Below, in pieces: positions 35,931 to 45,818 of a stretch of DNA of 64,000 nt (its first letter is position 1; each line of letters starts with the position of its first letter). The stretch is from CAVVYW01 sp963752605 (GTDB lineage: Bacteria; Actinomycetota; Thermoleophilia; Solirubrobacterales; 70-9): assembly GCA_963752605.1 (NCBI GenBank), contig CAVVYW010000005.1, positions 620,001-684,000 of the forward strand, given 5' to 3'. Under the pieces are notes generated by a model. It saw only the letters and a list, made by a program, of their open reading frames with translations, ran no database searches and was not told the DNA's origin. A program made the translations under genes and the position numbers.

Positions 35931-36940
35931 GAGATCCCCTCCCCCTCCGGCAGCCCCAGCATCAGGTTGAGGTTCTGCACCGCCTGTGAGGCCGCGCCCT
36001 TCCAGAGGTTGTCGATCGCGGCGAAGCTCATCGCCCGCCCGGATGCCTCGTCGAGGGCCACGTGGATCCGGCAGAGGTTCGTCTCGCGGACGCCGCTCAC
36101 CCCGGGCGGCTCCGAGGCGAGCTCGACGAACGGCTCGTCCGAGTATCGCTCCTCGTACAGGGAGAGCAGCCGCCCCGCGTCGAGCGGCTCGCTGGTCCGC
36201 ACGTAGCAGCTCACCAGCTCCCCCTGGTCGTACGGCATCAGGTGCGGGATGAAGGTGAGACCGGCGCCATTGACCGCACCAGCGTTGCCGCCCAGCTCGG
36301 CCAGCTCCTGGACGATCTCGGGACTGTGGCGGTGCCCCGTGACCTTGTAGGGCCGGGTGTCGTCCGCATCCTTGACCTCCTGCATCTCCTCGGCGGCGGC
36401 GCGGCCGGCCCCGGACACGCCGGACTTGGCGTCGATGACCACGTCGTCGATCAGCCCATCCGCCGCCAGCGGGGCAAGCGCCAGCAGGCTCGCGGTCGGG
36501 TAGCAGCCGGGGTTCGCGACAAGCCCCGCCGAGGCGATCCGGTCGCGGTGCAGCTCGGTCAGCCCATAGACGGCCTCGCCGACCAGCTCGGGCGCGCCGT
36601 GCTCGCCGTACCAGCGCCCGTAGGTGTCCAGGTCATGAAGGCGGAAGTCGGCGGAGAGGTCGACCACCTTCACGTCCTGGCGCCGCAGCGCCGCGACGAC
36701 CGGCGCGGCCGCCCCGTGCGGATAGGCGACGATCGCCGCATCGATGTCGGAGCCGTCCTCGGCGCTCGGCTCCTGGAGGACAAGGGAGAGGCCGTGCTCG
36801 GGATAGAGCTCGTCGAGCCGCCGCCCGGCGTCGGTTCTGGCGGTGATCCGGGCCAGCTCCAGGTTCGGATGGCCCTGCACGAGCCTGGCGGCGAGCGCCC
36901 CGGCGTAGCCGGAGGCCCCGGCGATCAGCACCCTATTCAC
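35927..36940 (-). CDS. argC: N-acetyl-gamma-glutamyl-phosphate reductase
   Basis: NADPH-dependent reduction of acetylglutamyl phosphate. 337 residues from GTG 36940, chosen because the first strand VNRVLIAGASGYAGALAARL (nucleotide motif) begins there. The active-site Cys is in GLVANPGCYPTASLLALAPL; also KVTGHRHSPEIVQEL and TFIPHLMPYDQGELVSCYV. It overlaps the pheT stop by 8 nt and argJ by 4 nt, so the arginine genes may be read through from pheS-pheT. Confidence 0.93.
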   Translation of the reverse strand: MNRVLIAGASGYAGALAARLVQGHPNLELARITARTDAGRRLDELYPEHGLSLVLQEPSAEDGSDIDAAIVAYPHGAAAPVVAALRRQDVKVVDLSADFRLHDLDTYGRWYGEHGAPELVGEAVYGLTELHRDRIASAGLVANPGCYPTASLLALAPLAADGLIDDVVIDAKSGVSGAGRAAAEEMQEVKDADDTRPYKVTGHRHSPEIVQELAELGGNAGAVNGAGLTFIPHLMPYDQGELVSCYVRTSEPLDAGRLLSLYEERYSDEPFVELASEPPGVSGVRETNLCRIHVALDEASGRAMSFAAIDNLWKGAASQAVQNLNLMLGLPEGEGIS

Positions 36941-39426
36941 GGAGCGTGCCTCCGATCCCCTCGAGCGCCTTGGCGATCGCCGTCCGGCGCTCCGCGACCT
37001 CCTCGTCGGTGAGGGTCCGGTCGGGAGCGCTGAACTCCAGCCGCAGCGCGATGCTCTTGCGGCCCCCCCCGACCTGCTCTCCCGTGTAGAGGTCGAAGAC
37101 GCGAGCGGAGTTGAGCAGCTCGCCGCCTCCGGCCTCGACCGCATCCCGGACCCGGGCGGCCGAGACGTCCTCGCCGACGACGACGGCGAGGTCCTGGGAG
37201 ATGGCGGGATGGGTGGTGACGTCGCGATAGTGCTCGCGCCCGGCCGACGAGGCCGCGATCAGCTCGGCGAGGTCGATCTCGAAGCCCGCGGCGGGCCCCT
37301 CGACCTCCCAGGCCCGAAGGACGAGCGGGTGGATCTCGCCGAGCCAGCCGCACTCCTGGCCGCCCAGGATCACCTTGGCCGCCCTGCCCGGCTGAAGGAA
37401 GGGCTCGTCGGTCGGCTCGACGGCGAGCTCGGCCCCGAGTTGACCGGACAGGGCCTGGAGCGTCCCCTTGAGCGCGAAGAAGTCAGCGGGAAGCGCGTCC
37501 GCACGCCAGCCCGGCCCTCGGAGGGATCCGACCGCCAGGCAGCCGATCCGGTGCGGCTCGTGGGCCGGCGCCGGCCGCTCTCCGGCGAACTCGCCGCCCA
37601 GAGGGCCGCCCGCCGCCGACCCTCCCTCGCGCAGGTAGGCGCGGCCCGACTCGAAGAGCGAGACGCTCCCGGCACCGCGGGCGAGGTTGTGCGCGGCGGA
37701 ATCGAGCAGCGAGCCGAGCAGCGTCGTCCTCAGCTCCGAGTGCTCGACCGAGAGCGGATTGCGAACGGCGATGGGCTCGCGGCGCGCGTCCCCATCCGGC
37801 ATCCGCAGCCGCCCCGGGGCCCCCGGATCGGTCAGGCTGAGGTTGAGCACGTTGTCGAAGCCCAGGTCCCGCACTGCGTCCTCGGCGCGCCGGCGGAGCT
37901 TCTGATCCCGAGTGAGGCCGCCGCGCGTCGGGTGCGGCAGCGTCTCCGGCAGGCGGTCGAGGCCGTGAATCCGCCCAACCTCCTCTATCAGGTCCACCTC
38001 CCTGGTGACGTCGTAGTGGCGGTGGAACGGGACCGTCGCCTCCAGCTCCTGCTTCTTGGCCTTCACCCCGAAGCCGAGCCGCGTCAGGTAGTCGTCGGCC
38101 TCCGCGATCTCGACTCGCATCCCCAAGCAGACCCTCGATCCGCTCGCCACGCAGCTTCACCTTGTGCGGCGCCGGGATCTCCGCCGCCACGTCGATGGTG
38201 CCGGGGACGAGCTTCGCTCCGCAGAGCTCGACCATCAGCTGCGAGGCCAACCGCTGGCCCCAGATGGCGAGCTCGGGGTGGAGCTGCTTCTCGAACCGGT
38301 TGGAGGCCTCCGACCGCAGCCCGAGCTTGCGCGAGGTGCGCAGGATGTTGACCCCGTTCCAGTTCGCGACCTCCATCAGCACCCGCGTCGTGCCGTCGGA
38401 GACCTCGGAGCGGGCGCCGCCCATGATCCCGGCGATTCCCGACGGGCCCTCCCGGTCGCAGACCAGCACGGTCTCGTCGTCGAAGGTGCGCTCGACGCCG
38501 TCGAGGGTCGTCATCTTCTCGCCCCTCTCGGCGGTCCGGATGATCAGCGCCCCGTCCGGGACCTTGTCCAGGTCGAAGGCGTGCAGCGGCTGCGCGGTCA
38601 GGAGCATCACGTAGTTGGTGATGTCGACGACGTTGTTGATCGGCCGCTGGCCCGCCGCCATCAGGCGCTCCTTCAGCCACGCGGGCGAGGGCCCGAGCGT
38701 GACGTCGGTGAAGACGCGGGCGGTGAACCGCGGGCACAGCTCCGGCACCTCGACCTCGACGGAGGCGTAGTCCTCGGCCTTGCCGTCGCCCCCGGCCTTC
38801 GCGTCGTCGTCCCAGGGTGGATCGGCCAGGGGCGCCTCCGTGACCGCGTGCACCTCGCGGGCGACGCCGTAGATCCCGAAGCAGTCCACCCGGTTCGAGT
38901 TCACCTCGAGCTCGAGCACCGGGTCCGCCACCGTCATGACTTCATTTAGAGGCGTCCCCGGTCTCAATTCCGCCACGGCCTCGCCTTCGGCTGCGGCCGT
39001 ATCGGGGGTTTGCGCCAGGACGAGGATTCCAGAGCCGTCGTCGCCGATCTCGAGCTCCGCCTCGGAGAGGATCATCCCGTCGGAGACGACCCCGCGCAGC
39101 TTCGCCTGCTCCAGCTTCTGGCCACCGGGAAGCACCGCGCCGGGGAGGGCGACCGGGACGAGCTGGCCGGCGGCCACGTTCGGCGCACCGCAGACGATCG
39201 TCCGCTTCCCATCGCCGGTGTCGACCTCGCAGACGGTGAGGCGGTCGGCGTCCGGGTGCTGCTCGACCGAGAGCACCTCGCCCACCACGAAGCCCTCCGG
39301 CGACGGCGCGCCGGCGTGGGAGAGCCGCTCGACCTCTGTGCTCTTCAGGTTGAGGGCATCGGCGAGCTCCTCGGCCGAAAGGCCGGGGTCGCAGTACTCG
39401 GTCAGCCAGGAAACGGGGACTCTCAT
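36933..39426 (-). CDS. pheT: Phenylalanyl-tRNA synthetase beta subunit, one frameshift
   Basis: Beta chain of the alpha2-beta2 enzyme that charges tRNA-Phe. ATG 39426 (MRVPVSWLTEYCDPGLSAEE). It has a tRNA-binding OB domain (VVGEVLSVEQHPDADRLTVC), the B3/B4 domain (INNVVDITNYVMLLTAQPLH), a B5 domain and the catalytic-like core (EVGRIHGLDRLPETLPHPTR), and a C-terminal ferredoxin-like anticodon domain (YRDVTTHPAISQDLAVVVGE). The frame breaks at a run of four C (38121-38124): before it RGERIEGLLG, after it MRVEIAEADDYLTRLGFG. Joined length is about 831 residues, as expected. An essential gene with one extra base in a homopolymer argues for sequencing error. Confidence 0.9.
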
Positions 39427-39436
39427 GCCGAGGGCC

Positions 39437-40579
39437 TCACCGGAACTGCCCCAGGACGCGGATGTCGTTCTCGAAGTACTTGCGCAGGTCCGGGACGCCA
39501 TGCTTGAGCATCGCGATCCGCTCGATCCCCATGCCGAAGGCGAACCCCTGGACCTGATCGGGGTCGTAGCCGTTGTGCTGGACGAACCCGAACACGTTCG
39601 GGTCCACCATTCCCGAGCCCAGGATCTCGATCCAGCCGGTGCCCTTGCAGATCGAATCCCGGGAGCCGTCCTCGAGCTGCCCGGTGCCGCCGCAGGCGAA
39701 GCAGGAGACGTCCACCTCGACGCTCGGCTCGGTGAAGGGGAAGAAGCCCGGGCGGAACCGGACCTCGCGATCCGGGCCGAAGATCGCGCGCGCGAACTCG
39801 CTCAGCGTCCCCAGCAGGTCGGCCAGCGTGATGTCGGTCCCGACGGCGAGACCCTCGATCTGGTGGAAGACCGGACTGTGGGTGGCGTCGAAGGGATCGC
39901 TCCGGTAACAGCGCCCCGGCACGACGATGAAGATGGGCGGCGGCTCGGCCTCCATCGCCCGCACCTGCATCGGCGAGGTGTGGGTGCGCAGCACAACGTC
40001 CTCCGGGCCCGGCGGAAGCGCCTCACCTTTCGGGGGCCCCGGATCCTGCGGCGCGATCCGCAGCTTCGGCGAAAGGGTCGCCGGATCGACGTAGAAGGTG
40101 TCCTGGGCCATCCTCGCCGGATGCCCGGGCGGGTGATTGAGCGCGGTGAAGTTGTAGTAGTCGAGCTCGACCTCGGGCCCCTCCATCACGCGGTACCCGA
40201 GCCCGACGAAGACGTCCTCGATCTCCCTGATCGTGCGGGCCAGCAGGTGGAGGTACCCGCTCGGCGCCGGCGGCGATCCCGGCAGCGTCACGTCGATCGC
40301 GTCGCCGGCGAGCCGCGCCTCCAGCTCGCCCTCGTCGAGCTCCGCCCCGCGCCGGTCGAGCATCTGCTCCAAGCGGACGCGCGTCTCGTTTCCGGCCTTT
40401 CCGACCGCCCCGCGCTCATCTTCGGGCAGAGCTGAGATCCCTCGCAGGATCTGCGTCAGCTCGGACTTGCGCCCCAGGAGCCCGACCCGGATGTCCTCCA
40501 GCTCGTGGGTCGTCGAGGCGGCCCTGATGGCCTCCTCCCCTTCCCTCTCGATCTGTTCGATCCGCTCGACCATGATCAC
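39437..40579 (-). CDS. pheS: Phenylalanyl-tRNA synthetase alpha subunit
   Basis: Catalytic alpha chain, class II core. 380 residues. It has an N-terminal coiled coil (about 1-90, MVERIEQIEREGEEAIRAAS), then motif 1 region VFVGLGYRVMEGPEVELDYY, motif 2 (GRCYRSDPFDATHSPVFHQI) and motif 3 (FAFGMGIERIAMLKHGVPDL). The start is GTG 40579 or ATG 40573. It overlaps the methyltransferase stop by 4 nt and is followed by pheT after 10 bp. Confidence 0.94.
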   Translation of the reverse strand: MIMVERIEQIEREGEEAIRAASTTHELEDIRVGLLGRKSELTQILRGISALPEDERGAVGKAGNETRVRLEQMLDRRGAELDEGELEARLAGDAIDVTLPGSPPAPSGYLHLLARTIREIEDVFVGLGYRVMEGPEVELDYYNFTALNHPPGHPARMAQDTFYVDPATLSPKLRIAPQDPGPPKGEALPPGPEDVVLRTHTSPMQVRAMEAEPPPIFIVVPGRCYRSDPFDATHSPVFHQIEGLAVGTDITLADLLGTLSEFARAIFGPDREVRFRPGFFPFTEPSVEVDVSCFACGGTGQLEDGSRDSICKGTGWIEILGSGMVDPNVFGFVQHNGYDPDQVQGFAFGMGIERIAMLKHGVPDLRKYFENDIRVLGQFR

Positions 40580-41265
40580 TCGGACGCTATCCGCTGCAGG
40601 GCGATGGCAGCCGCCGCCGTGACGCCAAGCGACTCAACCTCCGGACGCACCGGGATGGTCACGGCGACCTCGCAGGCCACGAGCACGTCATCGGGGAGGC
40701 CCTCCCGCTCGGCGCCGAGGCACACGGTCGCGATTCCATCCAGGCGGTCAACCGGCTCTCCCCCGTGCGCGACCAGCGCCGCCCGCGGCCCCGGGGCGAC
40801 GTCGAGTCCGCCGCGCACGAGCGGCTCCGAGAAGACCGCGCCCATGCTCGCCCTGACGGCCCTGGGGCCGAACGGGTCGGCGCAGTCGGGACCGAGCACC
40901 ACCGAGCCGCCGACCAGGCCCGCCGCCGTCCGGACGATCGCGCCCACGTTCCCCGGGTCGGAGACACCGTGCAGGTAGACGCAGGGCCCTATCGCCTCCG
41001 TGGCCCACCGCTGCCGCCAGACGCCGATCGCGCGCGTGCCCGACCCCAGCGTCGAGAACCGCGCCAGCAGCTCCGGCTCGACCTCGGTCCCACCGAGCCC
41101 CTCGCCCGCCGCGGTCAGCAGCTCGACGGGCTCGGCTCCCGCGGCCCGAGCCGCCGCCAGCAGGTCCTCGCCCTCGCCGACAAACAGCCCGTCGCGCTCG
41201 CGCGCTCGCCGCCTCCCGAGGCGCCTGACCAGTTTGAGCTTGTCGTTGTGCTGGCTTGTGATCAT
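40576..41265 (-). CDS. SpoU/TrmH-family RNA methyltransferase
   Basis: 2'-O-ribose methyltransferase with a trefoil knot, probably acting on 23S rRNA. Start ATG 41265 (MITSQHNDKLKLVRRLGRRR), with GGAG 8 nt upstream inside TTGGAGAAACCG. The SpoU motifs are intact: LHGVSDPGNVGAIVRTAAGL (motif 1), ATVCLGAEREGLPDDVL (motif 2), and VESLGVTAAAAIALQRIASE (motif 3). The N-terminal 80 residues form the L30e-like substrate-binding domain. This gene usually precedes pheST, as it does here, with a 4-nt overlap. Confidence 0.88.
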   Translation of the reverse strand: MITSQHNDKLKLVRRLGRRRARERDGLFVGEGEDLLAAARAAGAEPVELLTAAGEGLGGTEVEPELLARFSTLGSGTRAIGVWRQRWATEAIGPCVYLHGVSDPGNVGAIVRTAAGLVGGSVVLGPDCADPFGPRAVRASMGAVFSEPLVRGGLDVAPGPRAALVAHGGEPVDRLDGIATVCLGAEREGLPDDVLVACEVAVTIPVRPEVESLGVTAAAAIALQRIASE

Positions 41266-41278
41266 CGGTTTCTCCAAG

Positions 41279-41311
41279 AACGAAAACGGGCGGCCGCTCT
41301 GCGGACCGCCC
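41279..41311 (-). terminator. Rho-independent terminator after rplT
   Basis: On the minus strand a GC-rich hairpin (stem GGGCGG with CCGCCC, arms 41306-41311 and 41288-41293) is followed by GTTTTCGTTCTT. It lies 29 bp after the rplT stop and just before the methyltransferase start, so it closes the infC-rpmI-rplT transcript. Confidence 0.65.
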
Positions 41312-41339
41312 GGGAAGAGTTGCCTATGGGTGCTTCGGC

Positions 41340-41699
41340 TCAGGCCGCGGCACCCTCCCGGGCGAGCTCGACGAATCGGCGGAAGCCCTCCGGATCGTTG
41401 ACTGCGATGTCGGCCAGGACCTTCCGGTTCACCTCGACGCCGGCCTCCTGGAGGCCGTGCATGAACTGGGAGTAGCTCAGGCCCTCCTTCCGGGCCGCGG
41501 CGTTGATGCGGATGATCCAGAGCCGCCGGAAGTCACGCTTGCGGGTGCGCCGGTCGCGGTACGCGTAGGCGCCCGAGCGCATCAGCTGCTCGTTGGCGGA
41601 GCGGTAGCTCGAGTGCTTGCGGCCGTAGTAGCCCCTGGCGGCCTTCAGGACCTTGCGCTTGCGCCGCTTCCTCGCGACGGCGTTCTTCGCCCGAGGCAT
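41340..41699 (-). CDS. rplT: 50S ribosomal protein L20
   Basis: 119 residues, basic. MPRAKNAVARKRRKRKVLKA is the long N-terminal tail that threads 23S rRNA; SSYRSANEQLMRSGAYAYRD and DFRRLWIIRINAAARKEGLS are the conserved core. The ATG overlaps the rpmI stop (TGATG). L20 represses its own operon in other bacteria; no leader pseudoknot could be confirmed here. Confidence 0.96.
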   Translation of the reverse strand: MPRAKNAVARKRRKRKVLKAARGYYGRKHSSYRSANEQLMRSGAYAYRDRRTRKRDFRRLWIIRINAAARKEGLSYSQFMHGLQEAGVEVNRKVLADIAVNDPEGFRRFVELAREGAAA

Positions 41700-41902
41700 C
41701 AGCGATCCCTCCCCGCCAGCAGGGCCTTCACCCGCCGGCGATCCGGCCGGGTGATCTCGGAGGGACGCGCCAGGCGCCGCTTGCGTGCAGGGGACTTCTT
41801 CTCGAACATGTGGCTCGAGTTCGCCCGCTGACCGCGCAGCTTGCCCTTGGCGGTCCGCCTGAAGCGCTTCTTGGCGCCGGAATGGGTCTTCATCTTCGGC
41901 AT
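41699..41902 (-). CDS. rpmI: 50S ribosomal protein L35
   Basis: 67 residues, very basic. MPKMKTHSGAKKRFRRTAKG is the family signature; SHMFEKKSPARKRRLARP follows. It lies 55 bp after infC and is translationally coupled to rplT. Confidence 0.96.
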   Translation of the reverse strand: MPKMKTHSGAKKRFRRTAKGKLRGQRANSSHMFEKKSPARKRRLARPSEITRPDRRRVKALLAGRDR

Positions 41903-41957
41903 CGAGCCGACTATTGAAGCAGACGGTCTCGGCCAGACAAACGTCCGGCTTGCAGGG

Positions 41958-42533
41958 CTAGCCGGCGGCTTCTTTCGCGGCCTGCGCAGCGCCCCGCGAG
42001 GGAGCGAGCAGCATGTGCATGTTGCGGCCCTCCTGCAAGGGGTGCTGCTCGATCGTCGCCAGCTCCTCGACGTCGTTGAACAGCCGGTCGAGCAGCATGC
42101 GGCCGCGCTCCGGATGGCTCTGCTCGCGTCCGCGGAACATGATCGTCACCTTGACCTTGTCCTGCTGCTTCAGGAAGCGCTCGACATGGCCCTTCTTGGT
42201 CTCGTAGTCGTGGTCCGCGATCTTCGGGCGCAGCTTGATCTCGCGAACGTTCACCTGCTGCTGGTGCTTGCGCGCGGCCTTCGCCTTCTGCTCCTGCTCG
42301 TACTTGTACTTGGAGTAGTCCAGGATCCGGCAGACCGGCGGCTTCGAGGTGGGCGAGACCTCGACCAGGTCGAGGTCCTGCTCCTGGGCGCGGGATAGCG
42401 CCTGCTCGGTGGGGATCACGCCGACCTGGTCGCCGTTCTCGTCGATCAGGCGCACCTCCGGAACGCGGATGCGCTCGTTGATCCGGGTCTGGTCGCGCTC
42501 GGGCGGCCTGCGGTCGAAGCGGGAGACCGCCAC
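41958..42533 (-). CDS. infC: Translation initiation factor IF-3
   Basis: Binds 30S subunits and checks initiator tRNA. 191 residues. The N-domain starts RINERIRVPEVRLIDENGDQ, the linker is EQKAKAARKHQQQVNVREIK, and the C-domain reads LRPKIADHDYETKKGHVERF. The called start is GTG 42533. infC often uses rare starts (AUU/AUC); I see neither a clear ribosome-binding site nor such a codon upstream, so the exact start is open. It is the first gene of infC-rpmI-rplT. Confidence 0.93.
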   Translation of the reverse strand: MAVSRFDRRPPERDQTRINERIRVPEVRLIDENGDQVGVIPTEQALSRAQEQDLDLVEVSPTSKPPVCRILDYSKYKYEQEQKAKAARKHQQQVNVREIKLRPKIADHDYETKKGHVERFLKQQDKVKVTIMFRGREQSHPERGRMLLDRLFNDVEELATIEQHPLQEGRNMHMLLAPSRGAAQAAKEAAG

Positions 42534-42646
42534 TAGCTATGAGACATCGGGTAGTGCGTCAAGCAATGGAGAGGTATTCGGCAGGGTGGGCGGGCACAGG
42601 GGCGCTCAGAGGCGCGACGTGGTCTTGGTGCCCGGCATCGAAGGCC

Positions 42647-42676
42647 AGTATAGACACGCGGCGGAACCGCAACGAA
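42647..42676 (-). promoter_or_regulatory. Candidate promoter for infC-rpmI-rplT
   Basis: On the minus strand a strong -10 box TATACT (42647-42652) is preceded 18 bp upstream by a weak -35, TTCGTT (42671-42676). It lies between thrS and infC and would give a leader of about 110 nt, room for control of infC. An alternative hexamer TTGACG sits nearer to infC (42557-42562) but lacks a good -10. Confidence 0.35.
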
Positions 42677-42681
42677 ATCGG

Positions 42682-44625
42682 CTATTCCTCCCCGCGAAGC
42701 CGCTCGATCAGCTCCGAGAGCTTCATCGCGCCGAGGTCGCCCTCGCCGTGGTGGCGGACCGCGACCGTGCCTTCGGTGAGCTCCCGGTCGCCGACAACCA
42801 GCATGTACGGGGCCCTCGCGAGCTCGGCGTCCCGGATCTTCTTGCCGACCGACTCCGTGCGCTCGTCGGCACGCCCTCGCAGCCCCGCTTCGTGCAGCTC
42901 GCGCAGCACCTCGCGCGCGTAGTCGTTGTGGCGATCCGCGACCGGCAGGACGAGGACCTGCTGGGGAGCGAGCCAGAGAGGAAAGCGGCCCGCGTGGTGC
43001 TCGATCAGGATCCCGGCGAACCGCTCCATCGACCCGAGCAGGGCCCGGTGGATCATCACCGGCGTGTGCTCGGCGTTGTCGGCGCCCGTGTAGGTGAGCT
43101 CGAACCGCTCCGGCATGAAGAAGTCGATCTGACAGGTCCCGCACTGCCAGGAGCGGCCGAGCGCGTCGGTGATGTGGAAGTCGATCTTCGGGCCGTAGAA
43201 GGTCCCATCCCCCGGGCTCACGTCGTAGTCGCGCCCCTGGCGCTCCAGCGCCTCCCGCAGGGCGCCCTCGGCGCGCTCCCACTGCTCATCGGTGCCGATC
43301 GACTTCTCGGGGCGGGTGGACAGCTCCACCTTCACCCGGTCGAAGCCGAAGCGGGCGTAGAGCTCGTCGATCGCCTCGCAGATCGAATCCACCTCGTCGG
43401 CGACCTGCTCCATGGTGCAGAAGACATGGGCATCGTCCTGGGTGAAGGCGCGAACCCTCAGCAGGCCGTGCAGGACGCCCTCGCGCTCGTAACGCGAGAC
43501 CTTCCCGAACTCGGCGAGGCGCAGCGGCAGCTCGCGATAGGAGTGGCGCGCCGAGGCATAGGTGAGGCAGGCGCCCGGGCAGTTCATCGGCTTCAGCGCG
43601 TAGCGGCGCTCCTCCCCCGGGCCCTCGCGCTCCGAGGGCTCGACGAAGAACATGTTCTCGCGGTAGTTGTCCCAGTGACCCGAGCGATGCCAGAGCTCCT
43701 CGTCCAGCACCTCGGGCGTCTTGATCTCGTCGTAGCCGCGCTTGCGGAGCTGCTCGCGAACCTCCCTCTCGATCAGCCGCAGCAGGACCGTCCCGTCCGG
43801 CAGCCAGAACGGCATCCCCGGCGCCTCGGCGCGCAGCATGAAGAGGTTCAGCTCCGGGCCGAGCCTGCGATGGTCGCGGGCCCGAGCCTGCTCCAGCCGC
43901 TCCAGGTGCTGCTCCAGCTCCTTGCGGTCCAGGAAGGCCGTGCCGTAGATGCGCGTCAGCATCTGGCGCGTCTCGTCCCCGCGCCAGTACGCGCCGGCGA
44001 TCGAGGTCAGCTTGAACGCGCCGATCCGCCCGGTCGAGGGGCCGTGGGGCCCGCGGCACAGGTCCTCGAAGGGCCCGTTCCGGTAGAGCGAGACGCTCTC
44101 GGCGCCCTCGTCGCGGACGAGGTCCTCGATCAGCTCCACCTTGTAGTCCTGGCCCTCGGCCCGGAAGTGGTCGATCGCCTCATCGGCCGAAAGGTCGCGC
44201 CGCTCGAAGGCCTCGTCGGCCTTCACGTGCTCGGCCATCCGCTTCTCGATCCGGGCGAGATCCTCCTCGCTGGGGCGCTCGGAGTCCGGGAACTCGATGT
44301 CGTAGTAGAAGCCCTCGGCGATCGGCGGGCCGATCGAGATCTTCGCGCCCGGCCACAGGTCGAGGACCGACTCGGCGAGCACGTGGGCTGCGTCGTGCCG
44401 GATCAGCTCCAGCGCCTCCGGGCTCTTGTCGGTGACGATCTCGATCCCCGCTCCGTCTTCGACCGGGGCGCTCAGGTCGCGGAGCTCGCCGTCCACCTTC
44501 ACCGCCAGGGCGGCCTTGGCGAGGCCGGAGCCGATCGCCGCCGCCGCATCGGCGCCGGTCGCGCCCGGCTCGAGCTCCAGCTCGGCGCCGTCGGGAAGCT
44601 TCACCTTGAGCCCGTCTCCGGCCAT
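42682..44625 (-). CDS. thrS: Threonyl-tRNA synthetase
   Basis: 647 residues with all family parts in order: TGS domain (VKLPDGAELELEPGATGADA), second additional editing domain (HDAAHVLAESVLDLWPGAKI, with metal-type His residues), class II core with the zinc Cys in ALKPMNCPGACLTYASARHS, RAFTQDDAHVFCTMEQV, motif 3 (MIHRALLGSMERFAGILIEH) and the anticodon domain (WLAPQQVLVLPVADRHNDYA). Both the editing and catalytic halves appear intact. The ATG at 44625 is 93 bp from the divergent M23 gene. Confidence 0.95.
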   Translation of the reverse strand: MAGDGLKVKLPDGAELELEPGATGADAAAAIGSGLAKAALAVKVDGELRDLSAPVEDGAGIEIVTDKSPEALELIRHDAAHVLAESVLDLWPGAKISIGPPIAEGFYYDIEFPDSERPSEEDLARIEKRMAEHVKADEAFERRDLSADEAIDHFRAEGQDYKVELIEDLVRDEGAESVSLYRNGPFEDLCRGPHGPSTGRIGAFKLTSIAGAYWRGDETRQMLTRIYGTAFLDRKELEQHLERLEQARARDHRRLGPELNLFMLRAEAPGMPFWLPDGTVLLRLIEREVREQLRKRGYDEIKTPEVLDEELWHRSGHWDNYRENMFFVEPSEREGPGEERRYALKPMNCPGACLTYASARHSYRELPLRLAEFGKVSRYEREGVLHGLLRVRAFTQDDAHVFCTMEQVADEVDSICEAIDELYARFGFDRVKVELSTRPEKSIGTDEQWERAEGALREALERQGRDYDVSPGDGTFYGPKIDFHITDALGRSWQCGTCQIDFFMPERFELTYTGADNAEHTPVMIHRALLGSMERFAGILIEHHAGRFPLWLAPQQVLVLPVADRHNDYAREVLRELHEAGLRGRADERTESVGKKIRDAELARAPYMLVVGDRELTEGTVAVRHHGEGDLGAMKLSELIERLRGEE

Positions 44626-44717
44626 GGCCGGATGCTAGTGCCGGCCCCAGAGGGGCAGCACGCAAGCCCGCGACCAGCGGAGAAGCGCAGGGGCGCAGCG
44701 GCCGATGCGAATTGCGT

Positions 44718-45752
44718 ATGGGCAGACGCTCGCTGCTTCCTGTGCGCGTTCTGGCGGTCGCGATCGCCTGCTCCGCGCTGCTCGGCGGCGGCGTCGCGGC
44801 GGCCAAGCCCAAGCACCAGGAGTTCGGCTTCGGCGAGAGGGTGCTCCGCACCGGCATCCGCGGCAAGGACGTCCGGGTGCTCCAGAAGTACCTGACGAAG
44901 CTCAGCTTCGCGACGCCGGTCGACGGTGCCTTCGGGCACCTCACCCGCAAGAGCGTCAAGCGGCTCGAGCGTGGACGAGGCTGGCCGGTCGACGGCACGG
45001 TCAGCAAGAAGGAGGCGAGGCGCATCCAGGCGCTGCTGACCCGCCCGACAGGGGTCTTCTACGCGTACGGGCTCAACAGCCCCGCCGTGACCCTGACCGC
45101 GCAGAAGCAGGGGGCCGCCACCGTGGAGGTCGTCGGCTCCAGCGGCGCCCTGGTCGCGACGCTGAGCGCCAGCTTCACCGGCCCGGGGTCGCAGACCGTC
45201 CCCTGGGACGCCATCGCCTCCAGCGGCAGCTATGCGCCCGACGACACCTACACCTTCCGCCTCGGCGGCGGCAACACCGCCAACGCCCTGATCAGCGGCG
45301 GGCAGGTGCGGCCGTTCACGCTGCGCCAGCATGCGTTCCCGATCCCGGGAACACACGACTACGGCGGCACGGGATCGCGCTTCGGCGCCCCGCGGGGCAC
45401 CCACACCCATCAGGGCCAGGACCTCGGGGCAGCCTGCGGCGAGCAGATCTACCTCGCCGAGGGCGGCCTGCTCCGCGTGCGCTCCTACCAGGCGAACGGG
45501 GCCGGCCACTACATCGTCGTCCACGGCGGCGTCAGCGGCACCGACTACGTCTACATGCACATGCAGAAGGAGAGCTGGGCCGCCCCCGGCCAGTTCGTCT
45601 TCACCGGGCAGCAGATCGGGAGGGTGGGCAACACCGGGTCATCCAGCGGCTGCCACCTGCACTTCGAGCACTGGACCAATCCCGGCTGGTACCTCGGCGG
45701 GTACCCCTTCGATCCGCTCTACGAGCTGCAGGCCTGGGACGCCTACTCGTGA
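44718..45752 (+). CDS. Secreted M23 peptidase with peptidoglycan-binding domain
   Basis: About 344 residues from ATG 44718. A signal peptide (LLPVRVLAVAIACSALLGGG) is followed by a PG_binding_1-like domain (LRTGIRGKDVRVLQKYLTKL ... VDGTVSKKEARRIQALL), a beta-sandwich linker (VTLTAQKQGAATVEVVGSSG), then the LytM/M23 domain with zinc ligands in THTHQGQDLGAACG (HxxxD) and GCHLHFEHW (HxH). It should hydrolyse or bind cell-wall peptide bridges outside the cell. It is the last gene before the integrated element; its stop lies 10 bp from the left repeat. Confidence 0.88.
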   Translation: MGRRSLLPVRVLAVAIACSALLGGGVAAAKPKHQEFGFGERVLRTGIRGKDVRVLQKYLTKLSFATPVDGAFGHLTRKSVKRLERGRGWPVDGTVSKKEARRIQALLTRPTGVFYAYGLNSPAVTLTAQKQGAATVEVVGSSGALVATLSASFTGPGSQTVPWDAIASSGSYAPDDTYTFRLGGGNTANALISGGQVRPFTLRQHAFPIPGTHDYGGTGSRFGAPRGTHTHQGQDLGAACGEQIYLAEGGLLRVRSYQANGAGHYIVVHGGVSGTDYVYMHMQKESWAAPGQFVFTGQQIGRVGNTGSSSGCHLHFEHWTNPGWYLGGYPFDPLYELQAWDAYS

Positions 45753-45761
45753 CGGCGCGGG

Positions 45762-45781
45762 CCGATGGGCGCTACTGGGCT
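45762..45781. repeat. Left attachment repeat (att core, distal copy)
   Basis: A 20-bp sequence containing gatgggcgctactgggct is identical to 50203-50222 inside the tRNA-Val 3' end. The flanks do not match, so the identity is bounded. It lies between the M23 gene and the integrase, as expected for the distal attachment site. Confidence 0.85.
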
Positions 45782-45818
45782 GAAAGCCGCGCCAAACGGC
45801 TTGCCCATGCGGTCGACC

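Noticed and set aside
42349..44895. Long open frame (848 codons) on the + strand
   Set aside because: It is opposite infC and thrS, which are certain. No recognisable domain.
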